A stretch of DNA of 13,700 nucleotides. Source: an uncultured Peptostreptococcaceae bacterium. Lineage in GTDB: Bacteria; Bacillota; Clostridia; Peptostreptococcales; Anaerovoracaceae. Under the pieces are notes generated by a model that saw only the letters and a list, made by a program, of their open reading frames with translations, was not told where the DNA came from and made no database searches. Where the stretch lies: contig CAJOQI010000103.1 of assembly GCA_905236895.1 (NCBI GenBank), positions 1 to 13,700 on the forward strand, read 5' to 3'. Numbering within the stretch: position 1 is the first letter of the stretch; each line of letters opens with the position of its first letter. Position numbers and translations under genes: made by a program. Below, piece after piece: positions 7,346 through 13,700 of the stretch.

Positions 7346-8086
7346 TTAATGCTGGCCGGTGGAGGAATCGAATTCGATTTCCAATTTGTAGTCCGGTGCA
7401 ACGGAAGAAACCAGCGGCTGAAAAGTGTCCCAGGTTTTCATCTTTGCGAATTCATCCGCCTGCTTCATATACTTGTCCTCGCTGAGAATCTCCGTCATGC
7501 CTTCCATTACTTCCTTCTCAATCTGGGTCTGTTGCTCTGCGGTGAGAGTAAGATCAAAGATTGCAAACATACCAAGCTCCGTGTCCTCGAACTCGATTTT
7601 ATCGTAGTCCGGATTCACGGTTTTTAGATTGGCATGGGGGACGGTGATGGTTACTGTTTTCTTGTCATTATCAACCTCAATATTGTCAACGCTTATATCG
7701 TTTAAGTCCACCGTATAGATTCCCGTGCCGTGGTAGGTTACGTTCTTGGTCTTCATAAATATAGCCAGATCACCAAGGCCGGAGTGGGTGATGGTTGTGG
7801 TAAGCTGCATGGGCTCCTCCATTACAATCAGCTCCTGCTTTTCCTCGGCCTTGCCCAGCACTGCATCTTGGAAGTCTATGGCCGTATATCCTGTAAAATG
7901 CTCCTCGATAATCTGAGCGGTCTCGCTTTCCGTATGGGTTGGTGCCGTTGGCTTAAGCATGCCAATAAAATCCGGCTTAAAAAGAAAAACGGATAGGGCG
8001 ATTCCTCCAATGAGGCCAATTAAGATTCCGGATAGGAATCCGCCGCCTCTTTTAACCTTTACTACGGTTGCCTTTTCTTCGGACAT
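7346..8086 (-). CDS. DUF4230 domain-containing, membrane-anchored protein
   Basis: A 246-residue protein with a short basic N-terminus and one transmembrane helix (about 16-36, GGFLSGILIGLIGGIALSVFLF), then a soluble domain outside the membrane. The pattern of alternating beta strands with VTYHGTGIYTVDLNDI and a KTVTITVPHANL segment (about 115-155) is that of DUF4230, a family of unknown function in Bacillota and Bacteroidota. A charged helix-rich C-terminal part follows. A purine-rich Shine-Dalgarno (GGAAAGGAAG on the - strand) precedes the ATG at 8086. The gene is divergent from alr and convergent with the acyl-CoA synthetase gene. No catalytic residues are evident. Its expression may be linked to alr, since the two promoters overlap. 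Confidence 0.8.
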   Translation of the reverse strand: MSEEKATVVKVKRGGGFLSGILIGLIGGIALSVFLFKPDFIGMLKPTAPTHTESETAQIIEEHFTGYTAIDFQDAVLGKAEEKQELIVMEEPMQLTTTITHSGLGDLAIFMKTKNVTYHGTGIYTVDLNDISVDNIEVDNDKKTVTITVPHANLKTVNPDYDKIEFEDTELGMFAIFDLTLTAEQQTQIEKEVMEGMTEILSEDKYMKQADEFAKMKTWDTFQPLVSSVAPDYKLEIEFDSSTGQH

Positions 8087-8116
8087 TCTTTTTCTTCCTT
8101 TCCTTTGGTCTTTCCA

Positions 8117-8145
8117 ATGATACCACTGTTGAACTGCTTAAACAA
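8117..8145 (-). promoter_or_regulatory. Candidate promoter of the DUF4230 gene
   Basis: On the - strand, TTGTTT (8140-8145) and TATCAT (8117-8122) are 17 bp apart. The -10 matches the consensus in five of six positions; the -35 in only three. It overlaps the oppositely directed alr promoter by 17 bp, so the two could not be occupied together. Confidence 0.45.
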
Positions 8146-8157
8146 GAATGTTAGAAT
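8129..8157 (+). promoter_or_regulatory. Promoter of alr with extended -10
   Basis: TTGAAC (8129-8134) and TAGAAT (8152-8157) are 17 bp apart, and TG one base before the -10 (TGTTAGAAT, 8149-8157) gives an extended -10 element. This is the best-formed promoter in the window. The transcript would have a leader of about 35 bases before the alr start. Confidence 0.65.
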
Positions 8158-8199
8158 TATCCTGCGTAAAGCAATTTAATTCCGAAAGAAGGTAGCCTT

Positions 8200-9336
8200 A
8201 TGTATAAGCAAGCAATTCGTCCCGCATGGGTTGAAATAAATCTAAAGAATCTGGATTACAATATCAAACACATTAAAGAAAAAGCTCCCGGACGCCAGAT
8301 CATCGGAGTCATCAAAGCCGACGCCTACGGCCACGGCGCAATTAAATGCGCGGAGGTTTTGAGGGAGAACGGGGTTGATACCTTTGCTGTTGCAACTCTT
8401 CAGGAAGCAATTGAGTTAAGGGATGCGGGCGCAACGGAAAAAATAATCATCCTTGGACTTACTCCGGATATGTATGCCGATGTGCTGGTTGAATATGGAC
8501 TCACTCCCGTGGTCTGCAGCATAGATAACGCCAAGGCAATCAGCGTGGAAGCCGTTGTTGCAGGGAAGGTGGTTTCCGCTTTGATCGCCGTTGATACGGG
8601 CATGGGTAGAATCGGGTATCTGACCGACGAGGTGGACTCCGCCATCAAAGAAATCAAAGAGATGACCTATCTCCCTGGATTCCGCATCGAAGGTCTCTTC
8701 TCACATATGGCTACTGCCGATGCAAGGGACAAAACATTTGCCCACGAGCAGGAATCCAAATTCAATAATTTCTATATGGCTTTAACCAGAGCAGGGATCA
8801 ATCTTCCTTATAGAACCTTGGCAAACAGCGCTTCGATTATGGAACTTCCCACGGTGCTCTTTGATGCGGTAAGGCCGGGAATCATTCTCTACGGCTGCTA
8901 TCCCTCCGACGAGGTGGATCCCATGCAGCTTTCAATCAAGCCTGTAATGTCCGTAAAGGCCAACATCGTTCATCTTAAGGATGTGCCCGAAAGATTTTCC
9001 GTTGGTTACGGTCGCAAGTATATCACCGAGAAGCCTTCCAGAATTGCAACCCTTGCCCTTGGTTATGCGGACGGACTTCCGAGACCATATTCAGCCAAGG
9101 CAAAGGTAATCGTCAACGGAGTTCTCTGTCCCGTGGCCGGAAACATCTGCATGGACCAGGTAATGGTGGATGTATCCGCTGTTCCAAATGTGAAAGTAGG
9201 TGATCAGGCCATTCTCATGGGAAGCGACGGACATATTTCCATCACCGCCGACGACATTGCCAAAGCCACCGATACAATAAGTTATGAAATCTGCTGTGCC
9301 TTTGGACAGAGACTGCCGAAGGTTTATCTGAAATAA
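8200..9336 (+). CDS. alr: Alanine racemase
   Basis: A 378-residue PLP-dependent enzyme that interconverts L- and D-alanine and so supplies D-Ala for peptidoglycan. The PLP lysine is Lys39 in IKADAYGHG; the second catalytic base is Tyr270 in VGYGRKY, and LALGYADGLPR and GNICMDQVMVDV are hallmark C-terminal domain elements. The protein ends in the usual form (GQRLPKVYLK). Length is normal. AGAAGG (8187-8192) serves as Shine-Dalgarno before the ATG at 8200. The gene stands alone, with its own promoter and a terminator directly behind it. A catabolic rather than biosynthetic role cannot be excluded, but no second alr is visible here. Confidence 0.97.
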   Translation: MYKQAIRPAWVEINLKNLDYNIKHIKEKAPGRQIIGVIKADAYGHGAIKCAEVLRENGVDTFAVATLQEAIELRDAGATEKIIILGLTPDMYADVLVEYGLTPVVCSIDNAKAISVEAVVAGKVVSALIAVDTGMGRIGYLTDEVDSAIKEIKEMTYLPGFRIEGLFSHMATADARDKTFAHEQESKFNNFYMALTRAGINLPYRTLANSASIMELPTVLFDAVRPGIILYGCYPSDEVDPMQLSIKPVMSVKANIVHLKDVPERFSVGYGRKYITEKPSRIATLALGYADGLPRPYSAKAKVIVNGVLCPVAGNICMDQVMVDVSAVPNVKVGDQAILMGSDGHISITADDIAKATDTISYEICCAFGQRLPKVYLK

Positions 9337-9339
9337 AGA

Positions 9340-9367
9340 AAAACCGGCTCATAAGAGTCGGTTTTTT
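9340..9367. terminator. Bidirectional rho-independent terminator after alr
   Basis: AAAACCGGCTC (9340-9350) and GAGTCGGTTTT (9355-9365) form an 11-bp stem with one G-U pair and an ATAA loop, running into a T-run at 9362-9367. On the - strand the stem is followed by TTTTTCTTTA, so it can also end the oppositely directed transcript from 9392. Confidence 0.9.
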
Positions 9368-9391
9368 GTTGCTTAAATATGTTTGTTCCTC

Positions 9392-10351
9392 TTACTGCCC
9401 ATCAAAGGGATTGCTGTAATCCGTTTGCTGCCATTCAGGATTGGTTGCTGCCTGTGATGCTTGCTGCCATTGGCTGTTTGCTTCTGCCTGAGCCGTTTGC
9501 TGCCATTCAGGGTTAGTAGCACTGGCAGAGTTTGCATTAGCCGCATTTGCCGTTTGATTCCAGCCGCCCTGGTATCCATCGTAGGTGAAGGTTGGGGTCT
9601 GAAGTGCCTGCGTTGTCATTCCCTGAGGTGCCATAGACTGCTGATTCATTCCTTGCTGATTCATTCCCTGCTGACCGGTTATACCGTAATTTCCATTGGC
9701 CATTGCGGGAGAGTTCTTCTTTCCTTTGCCGAAGAAGAATCCACCCAGAGCTGAGAGCAGCATAACAAGTCCTATAAGAGTGCAAAGTATTGGAACCAAC
9801 AGCGCCATCCATCTGGATTCAGCTCCGCTGATTGTATAGTATCTGACCTCGTATTCAGCAGGGGTTACACCAATATCCTGCAGCGCTTCGTCATAATAGG
9901 AATAGAGTTCGCCGGTTAATCTCTCCATCTTTCCAGCCAAGCGAATCGGTGTTTCCGGGAAGTCTTCGGTTTCATAATTAATATAAGCCCAAACTTCCTC
10001 TTCCTGAGCATCGAACTGACTGCTCATTTTTTTGGGAGCGGTGACGGCCATAAAGGATCCGTCATCCAGCCATACCACGTAGTGATTGTCCGTTCCCGTT
10101 GGAATTAAGTTAACGGTGTGATTGGTCTCTGCGAACTTTCCCAAATTGCCGTAGATGTCGATTGAAAGATATTTATCCTCGTAGTCGGACAGGTCCTCAT
10201 TGTTGAATAGCATTTCGTTGACCTCTCCCTCGGTTTTTCCACCTACCAGATATGAACTATCCGTAACGAAGGTGGCTACCCCGACGACTATAAGAATTAG
10301 CCCTAATATAGTCAGCAATATTTTACTTATTACACTCTTTCCTTTTGACAT
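9392..10351 (-). CDS. Two-TM membrane protein with Q/N-rich repeat tail, unknown function
   Basis: A 319-residue protein I do not recognise. A first hydrophobic helix (about 9-29) and a second (about 182-206) enclose a ~150-residue, acidic, aromatic-rich domain that should lie outside the cell if the basic N-terminus (MSKGK) stays inside. After TM2 comes a basic GKGKK stop-transfer and a low-complexity tail of about 110 residues. The tail first has 5-residue units (QQGMN, QQGMN, QQSMA, PQGMT; from about 227), then a Trp-Gln repeat of 12 residues in three copies: NPEWQQTAQAEA (280-291), NSQWQQASQAAT (292-303), NPEWQQTDYSNP (304-315). The gene starts 2 bp after the hisD stop with only a weak purine-rich site before it, so translation is probably coupled to hisD. 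The tail topology is inferred. Confidence 0.7.
   Translation of the reverse strand: MSKGKSVISKILLTILGLILIVVGVATFVTDSSYLVGGKTEGEVNEMLFNNEDLSDYEDKYLSIDIYGNLGKFAETNHTVNLIPTGTDNHYVVWLDDGSFMAVTAPKKMSSQFDAQEEEVWAYINYETEDFPETPIRLAGKMERLTGELYSYYDEALQDIGVTPAEYEVRYYTISGAESRWMALLVPILCTLIGLVMLLSALGGFFFGKGKKNSPAMANGNYGITGQQGMNQQGMNQQSMAPQGMTTQALQTPTFTYDGYQGGWNQTANAANANSASATNPEWQQTAQAEANSQWQQASQAATNPEWQQTDYSNPFDGQ
9421..9511. repeat. Coding repeats for the Trp-Gln tail units
   Basis: The 19-mer ccgtttgctgccattcagg occurs at 9421-9439 and again at 9493-9511, exactly 72 bp apart (24 codons). A diverged copy lies between, giving a 36-bp (12-codon) period. Because the DNA is identical and not only the protein, the copies seem to have arisen recently by duplication or to be kept alike by recombination; copy number could vary between strains. 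Confidence 0.75.
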
Positions 10352-10353
10352 CT

Positions 10354-11628
10354 TTATTTTTTTCTTCTCTTCTTTGCTGCAAGTGCGTGAGCCGCAAGGC
10401 CCTCTCCTTGGGCCAGCCTCTCCGTCAAGGAGGACAACTTGATTGCTCCGTCTTCAGTCATTTTTTGATAGGTGCAGGTTTTAAGGAAAGTTCCAACAAA
10501 GAGACCCCCCGTATATCTGGCGGCTCTTGCCGTGGGCAGGGTGTGATTGGTTCCCGAAGAATAATCTCCGAAGACCTCCGCCGCATTTTCTCCCATGAAT
10601 AGAGAGCCATAGTTTTTGAGCCTTGATGCCAGTTCTTCAGCCAAGACATCGCTCTTCACGTTTATCTCCAAATGCTCGGGAGCGTAGCCGTTGGCATAGT
10701 CAATGGCTTCCTCCCAGCTCTCCGCCAGTAGAATCTCTCCCTGGCTTTCCCAAGATATCCGGGCTATATCCGCGGTGTCCAAAGTTTTAAGTTCCTCATC
10801 CACCGCCTTTGCTACCGCCTGACCAAAATCCTCATCCAAGGTAATAAGTATTCCCTTGGCGTTAGGAGCGTGCTCCGACTGGGCCAGCAAATCCGCCGCT
10901 ACGGTTTTCGCATCACCGGTTCCGTCAGCCAGCACCATTACTTCGCTGGGTCCCGCAACAAAGTCGATTCCCACTTGTCCGTAGCATTGACGCTTTGCTT
11001 CGGCTACGAATTGGTTGCCCGGACCAACTATCATGTCCACCGGTTTGATGCTTTCCGTTCCGTAGGCAAAGGCACCGATTGCCTGGGCTCCACCCAGAGC
11101 ATAGATTTCGTCTGCTCCGGCCACGCTCATTGCAACCAAGGTTCTGTCATCTATCTCTCCGCTTCCCTTCTCGGTAGGTGAAGCAGCGCAAACCCTCTTT
11201 ACTCCCGCAACCTTAGCAGGAATTACCAGCATAAGGGCGGTGGAATAGAGGGGATAGTTTCCTCCGGGCACATAGCAAAGAGCGCTGTCAACGGGAATGA
11301 TCTTATGACCGAGGGTAACTCCCTCCATGGGAGCGAAGTCCTTCAGTTCTCCTATGGTTTCTCTCTGAGCTTCCGCAAAGGCTTTTATATTCTTTGCCGC
11401 TTCCTTAATATCCGACAGTTCTTCAGCTGTGATCTTCTCATAGGCCAGATCGATTTCCTCTTGGCTTACCAGGAAGCTTTCCCTGGTTGACCCATCGAAT
11501 TTCTCACTATAAAACCGGAGAGCTTGGTCTCCTTGTTCAATTACCTTTTCTATTATGTCTTCAACGGCAGCGCGGGTTTCTCTATCTACCGCAGTTTGCC
11601 TTTCCTTGGATGGTTTTATAGTTTTCAA
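10354..11628 (-). CDS. hisD: Histidinol dehydrogenase family protein (HisD or HisD-like alcohol dehydrogenase)
   Basis: A 424-residue zinc, NAD-dependent dehydrogenase. All active-site residues are in place: zinc ligands Gln250 and His253 (LAQSEHAPN), Asp355 (FGDYSSGTNHTLPT) and His414 (GLAAHALA), plus the Glu318-His319 catalytic pair in APEHLE. True HisD oxidises histidinol to histidine. However, the segment after LPT reads ARYTGGLFVGTFLKT, whereas biosynthetic HisD usually has ARFSS-x-LSV; the YTGG form is typical of HisD paralogues that oxidise other alcohols. No other his gene is present. The start is TTG at 11626-11628: a TAA lies two codons upstream in frame, GAGAGG is well placed before it, and the next in-frame Met comes about 100 residues later. 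Family assignment is firm, substrate is not. Confidence 0.88.
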   Translation of the reverse strand: MKTIKPSKERQTAVDRETRAAVEDIIEKVIEQGDQALRFYSEKFDGSTRESFLVSQEEIDLAYEKITAEELSDIKEAAKNIKAFAEAQRETIGELKDFAPMEGVTLGHKIIPVDSALCYVPGGNYPLYSTALMLVIPAKVAGVKRVCAASPTEKGSGEIDDRTLVAMSVAGADEIYALGGAQAIGAFAYGTESIKPVDMIVGPGNQFVAEAKRQCYGQVGIDFVAGPSEVMVLADGTGDAKTVAADLLAQSEHAPNAKGILITLDEDFGQAVAKAVDEELKTLDTADIARISWESQGEILLAESWEEAIDYANGYAPEHLEINVKSDVLAEELASRLKNYGSLFMGENAAEVFGDYSSGTNHTLPTARAARYTGGLFVGTFLKTCTYQKMTEDGAIKLSSLTERLAQGEGLAAHALAAKKRRKK

Positions 11629-11848
11629 TCGTTACCTCTCTGTTTTAAACACTAATTAAATTGGCATTTTGGACAAACTCACATTCCTCCTGGGAGTTTT
11701 CTTAAAAAAGTCCTTTTTTCCATGGAAAATCGTCTTATTTTTCTAATTTTCCCATCTGCATGGGGAAAAATGTTTTTATCAGCCTTTTCCCATGGGTTTT
11801 TGCTTTAATTCTTCTATTTTCCCTTAAATGCTTTTTTTCTATAAAAAA
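11629..11848. other. 220-bp intergenic spacer between the alcohol dehydrogenase and hisD
   Basis: This is the longest non-coding stretch among the - strand genes. It is AT-rich and purine-rich on the - strand and has no open frame of note. It holds the palindrome cluster at 11716-11801 and the hisD Shine-Dalgarno. I find no T-box consensus, no convincing -35/-10 pair for hisD and no clear GC-rich terminator for the alcohol dehydrogenase gene, although a run of six T follows its stop on the - strand. Confidence 0.6.
11716..11801. repeat. Cluster of CCATGG-centred palindromes
   Basis: Three related dyads lie within 86 bp: TTTTCCATGGAAAA (11716-11729, perfect); TTTTCCCAT-ctgc-ATGGGGAAAA (11747-11769, one extra G); TTTTCCCATGGGTTTT (11785-11800, CCCATGGG core). 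Their arms are also complementary to each other, for example 11759-11769 with 11785-11794, so the transcript could fold in several mutually exclusive ways. They may be operators for a dimeric regulator or an attenuator-like leader for hisD. Confidence 0.65.
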
Positions 11849-13036
11849 CTACAGGGCCATTTTATAAATTGCAAGCATGTCCTCTTCGTGAAGAACCTTT
11901 GCTGAACCAACAGCTCCGCCGGTTGCTCTGGCGCAGCCCTTGGCCATTTCCACAGTCTGTTCCTCAGTGGGCTGAATTCCCAGCTCCGTCATATTGGTTG
12001 GCATATCAATGCTGCGATAGAAATCTTCTACCCGCTTGATTCCTTCCAAAATAATTTCTTCATCTGTCATGGAGGCGGAGTCGGTTACTCCCATTACGTT
12101 CTTTGAGAATTTCAGGAATCTCTCGGGAACTTCCTTATATACATAGCGAGCCCAGCTTGGCCAAATGGCAGCAAGGCCTGCTCCGTGGGTTACGTCGAAC
12201 ATGCCGCCCATTTCGTGCTCCAGTCTATGAGAAGCAAAGTCATTGCCTCCGTTTCCGCAACCTGTCAGTCCGTTGTGGGAAAGGCTATTTGCCCACATTA
12301 CTTCTGCTCTTGCTTCGTAGTTGTTGGGGTCCTTGTGAAGGATTTTTGCTTTCTCCATTACGGTGCGCATAAGTCCTTCGGCCAACGCATCGGTAAGATC
12401 CATATTTCCACCCTTGGTGAAATATCTTTCCATGGTATGCATCATAATATCAACGCATCCGGACATGGTCTGATAGTCGGGAAGGGTCAAGGTAAGTTCC
12501 GGATCCATGATGGCGAATTTTGCTCTGCAAAGATCGCTGTTATATCCTCTCTTCTCTCCCGTCTTTTCGTTGGTGATTACGCTGCTGTCGCTCATTTCGC
12601 TTCCTGCGGCTGCTATGGTTACAATCGCGCCGAGAGGAAAGCTTCCCTTGGATTGACGGGTATGAGCATAGAGGTCCCAAACATTGTATTCGGGTTCTGC
12701 CAAGGCGTAGGCGATGGCCTTTGCGGAATCGATAGTTGATCCTCCTCCCACAGGAAGCAGGAAGTCTATATTGTTATCCTTACAAAGTTCAATTCCTTCA
12801 TAGACTTTTGATAGGTGTGGGTTAGGAACAACGCCGCCCAATTCCATGTGGAAGATTCCCGCATCATCCAGAGTTCTCTTAACTCTTTCGATAAGGCCGG
12901 ATCTAACAGCGCTTTGTCCGCCGTAGTGAATAAGGACTCTCGTTCCTCCGTATTTCTTGATTAACTCAGGTGCCATTTCCACTGTGCCTCTGCCAAAGGC
13001 AACCTCTGTGGGTGTGTAGTACTTGAAATTAAACAT
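11849..13036 (-). CDS. Iron-containing alcohol dehydrogenase (BdhA/YugJ-like)
   Basis: A 395-residue group III (iron-dependent) alcohol dehydrogenase, cytoplasmic, interconverting aldehydes or ketones and alcohols with NAD(P)H. The cofactor-binding loop is PVGGGSTIDSAKAIA (95-109). The metal ligands are Asp196 and His200 (GCVDIMMHTMERY), His270 (ASHRLEHEMGG) and His284 (DVTHGAGLAAIWPSW), with the characteristic 14-residue step between the last two. Length and start (MFNFKYYTPTEVAFG) are typical of the butanol-dehydrogenase branch common in Clostridia. GGAGG stands at the right distance before the ATG. It starts 22 bp after the psuG stop with no terminator between, so the two are probably one transcript. 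The true substrate (butanal, another aldehyde, or a sugar-derived one) cannot be told. Confidence 0.95.
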   Translation of the reverse strand: MFNFKYYTPTEVAFGRGTVEMAPELIKKYGGTRVLIHYGGQSAVRSGLIERVKRTLDDAGIFHMELGGVVPNPHLSKVYEGIELCKDNNIDFLLPVGGGSTIDSAKAIAYALAEPEYNVWDLYAHTRQSKGSFPLGAIVTIAAAGSEMSDSSVITNEKTGEKRGYNSDLCRAKFAIMDPELTLTLPDYQTMSGCVDIMMHTMERYFTKGGNMDLTDALAEGLMRTVMEKAKILHKDPNNYEARAEVMWANSLSHNGLTGCGNGGNDFASHRLEHEMGGMFDVTHGAGLAAIWPSWARYVYKEVPERFLKFSKNVMGVTDSASMTDEEIILEGIKRVEDFYRSIDMPTNMTELGIQPTEEQTVEMAKGCARATGGAVGSAKVLHEEDMLAIYKMAL

Positions 13037-13058
13037 TTCTTCCTCCTGATTGTTTTAT

Positions 13059-13700
13059 TTATTTTGCAAAGTATGCCTTTGCGATTTCCGAACCAACGGC
13101 AGCATTGTTAAATACAAGTTTGATATTTGCTGCCAGGGAGTCTCCTCCCGTTATCTCCGCAACCTTGGCAAGAAGGAATGGTGTGCATTCCTTTCCCTTG
13201 ATTCCATTTTCGTCCATCTCCGCAAGAGCCTCGTCGATTACTTTGTTGATGGCCGCAGGATCCATGGAGTCTTCCTCCGGGATGGGGTTGGTGATTAGCA
13301 CGCCCCCGTCCAAACCCAATTCTCTCTTGGCTTTGATGATGGCTGCGGTTTCTTCCGGGCTATCAACTCTTGCGTCAACTCCAAGGCCTGAGTATCTGGT
13401 ATAGAAGGCAGGCAGCTCGTCGGTGCCGTAGCCCAGAACGGGAACACCCTTTGTTTCCAACACTTCCAAGGTCTTGGGCAGGTCCAGTATTGCCTTTGCT
13501 CCTGCGCAGATTACGGTGACGTTGGTTCTTGCCAGCTCTTCCAGGTCTGCGGAAACGTCAAAGGTAAGTTCGGCTCCTCTGTGAACTCCGCCGATTCCTC
13601 CCGTAACAAAGAATTCAACCCCTGCAAGGTTTGCCAGGATCATTGTGGTTGCTACAGTTGTGGCTCCCCAGGAACCTTTGGCAATTATTGTAGCCAGATC
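13059..13700 (-). CDS. psuG: Pseudouridine-5'-phosphate glycosidase, partial (5' end beyond the window)
   Basis: The last 213 codons of a PsuG, normally about 300 residues, are present; the frame is open to the window edge (DLATIIAKGSWGATTVATTM...), so the start lies to the right of 13700. PsuG splits pseudouridine 5'-phosphate into ribose 5-phosphate and uracil, the step after the kinase PsuK in pseudouridine salvage. Visible hallmarks are GATTVATTM, TGGIGGVHRGAE (codons around 13577-13601), and CAGAKAILDLPKTLE, where the Lys encoded at 13494-13496 corresponds to the Schiff-base lysine of the E. coli enzyme. The family's LET-x-GVPV-x-GY and PAFY elements follow. The product ends KAYFAK. It is the first gene of the visible - strand cluster; psuK and a transporter may lie further right. 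Confidence 0.93.
   Translation of the reverse strand, partial: DLATIIAKGSWGATTVATTMILANLAGVEFFVTGGIGGVHRGAELTFDVSADLEELARTNVTVICAGAKAILDLPKTLEVLETKGVPVLGYGTDELPAFYTRYSGLGVDARVDSPEETAAIIKAKRELGLDGGVLITNPIPEEDSMDPAAINKVIDEALAEMDENGIKGKECTPFLLAKVAEITGGDSLAANIKLVFNNAAVGSEIAKAYFAK

Noticed and set aside
9421..9511. CRISPR-like spaced repeats
   Set aside because: The repeats are in frame within a coding region, too few and spaced by a codon period; they encode the protein tail.
11700..11719. AAAAAAG-GA-CTTTTTT hairpin (- strand) as terminator of the alcohol dehydrogenase gene
   Set aside because: The loop would have two bases and the stem almost only A-T pairs; not stable enough.
11629..11848. 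T-box or histidine-responsive leader before hisD
   Set aside because: No GGGTGG-type T-box core, no antiterminator/terminator pair and no run of His codons was found.
12185..12739. 184-codon open frame on the + strand
   Set aside because: Antisense to the conserved iron alcohol dehydrogenase, including its metal ligands; no recognisable motifs.

Overview
The window reads as a chromosomal stretch of an anaerobic, low-to-mid GC member of the Bacillota, most likely class Clostridia. The signs are the gene families (Xpt next to a BMP-type nucleoside permease tail, MoxR/DUF58/transglutaminase cluster, PsuG, BdhA-like iron alcohol dehydrogenase), purine-rich Shine-Dalgarno sites, TATAAT/TTGACA-type promoters, frequent AGA/GGA codons and tight intergenic spacing. 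I cannot name a genus. There are no rRNA or tRNA genes, CRISPR arrays, transposases or phage genes.

Layout. (1) 1-307, + strand: two gene fragments joined. The 3'-truncated xanthine phosphoribosyltransferase frame (xpt) runs straight into the last ~52 codons of an ABC nucleoside/simple-sugar permease in another frame. (2) 383-5004, + strand: a compact operon of MoxR AAA+ ATPase, DUF58 protein and a large membrane transglutaminase (TgpA type), a classic three-part module of unknown exact role, probably envelope-associated. (3) 5005-7224, + strand: an AT-rich promoter region, a LysR-type regulator reduced to its DNA-binding half with no ATG start, then an AMP-forming acyl-CoA synthetase whose promoter abuts its start codon; a rho-independent terminator follows. 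(4) 7346-9336: a DUF4230 membrane-anchored protein (-) and alanine racemase alr (+), divergently transcribed from overlapping promoters, each side closed by a bidirectional terminator. (5) 9392-13700, - strand, read from right to left: psuG (5' end outside the window), an iron-containing alcohol dehydrogenase 22 bp later, a 220-bp spacer full of CCATGG-centred palindromes, a HisD-family dehydrogenase with a TTG start, and a two-TM protein with a Q/N-rich repeat tail starting 2 bp after the HisD stop.

How the genes fit together. Blocks 1 and 5 both touch nucleoside salvage (xanthine/guanine and pseudouridine), but their link is only by position. Block 5 pairs pseudouridine-5'-phosphate cleavage (ribose-5-phosphate plus uracil) with two dehydrogenases. 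Block 4 supplies D-alanine for peptidoglycan. I see no complete new multi-gene system. The most notable points are the xpt-permease junction, the amputated LysR gene next to a putatively leaderless acyl-CoA synthetase gene with tandem upstream repeats, the palindrome cluster before hisD, and the repeat-tailed membrane protein coupled to hisD.
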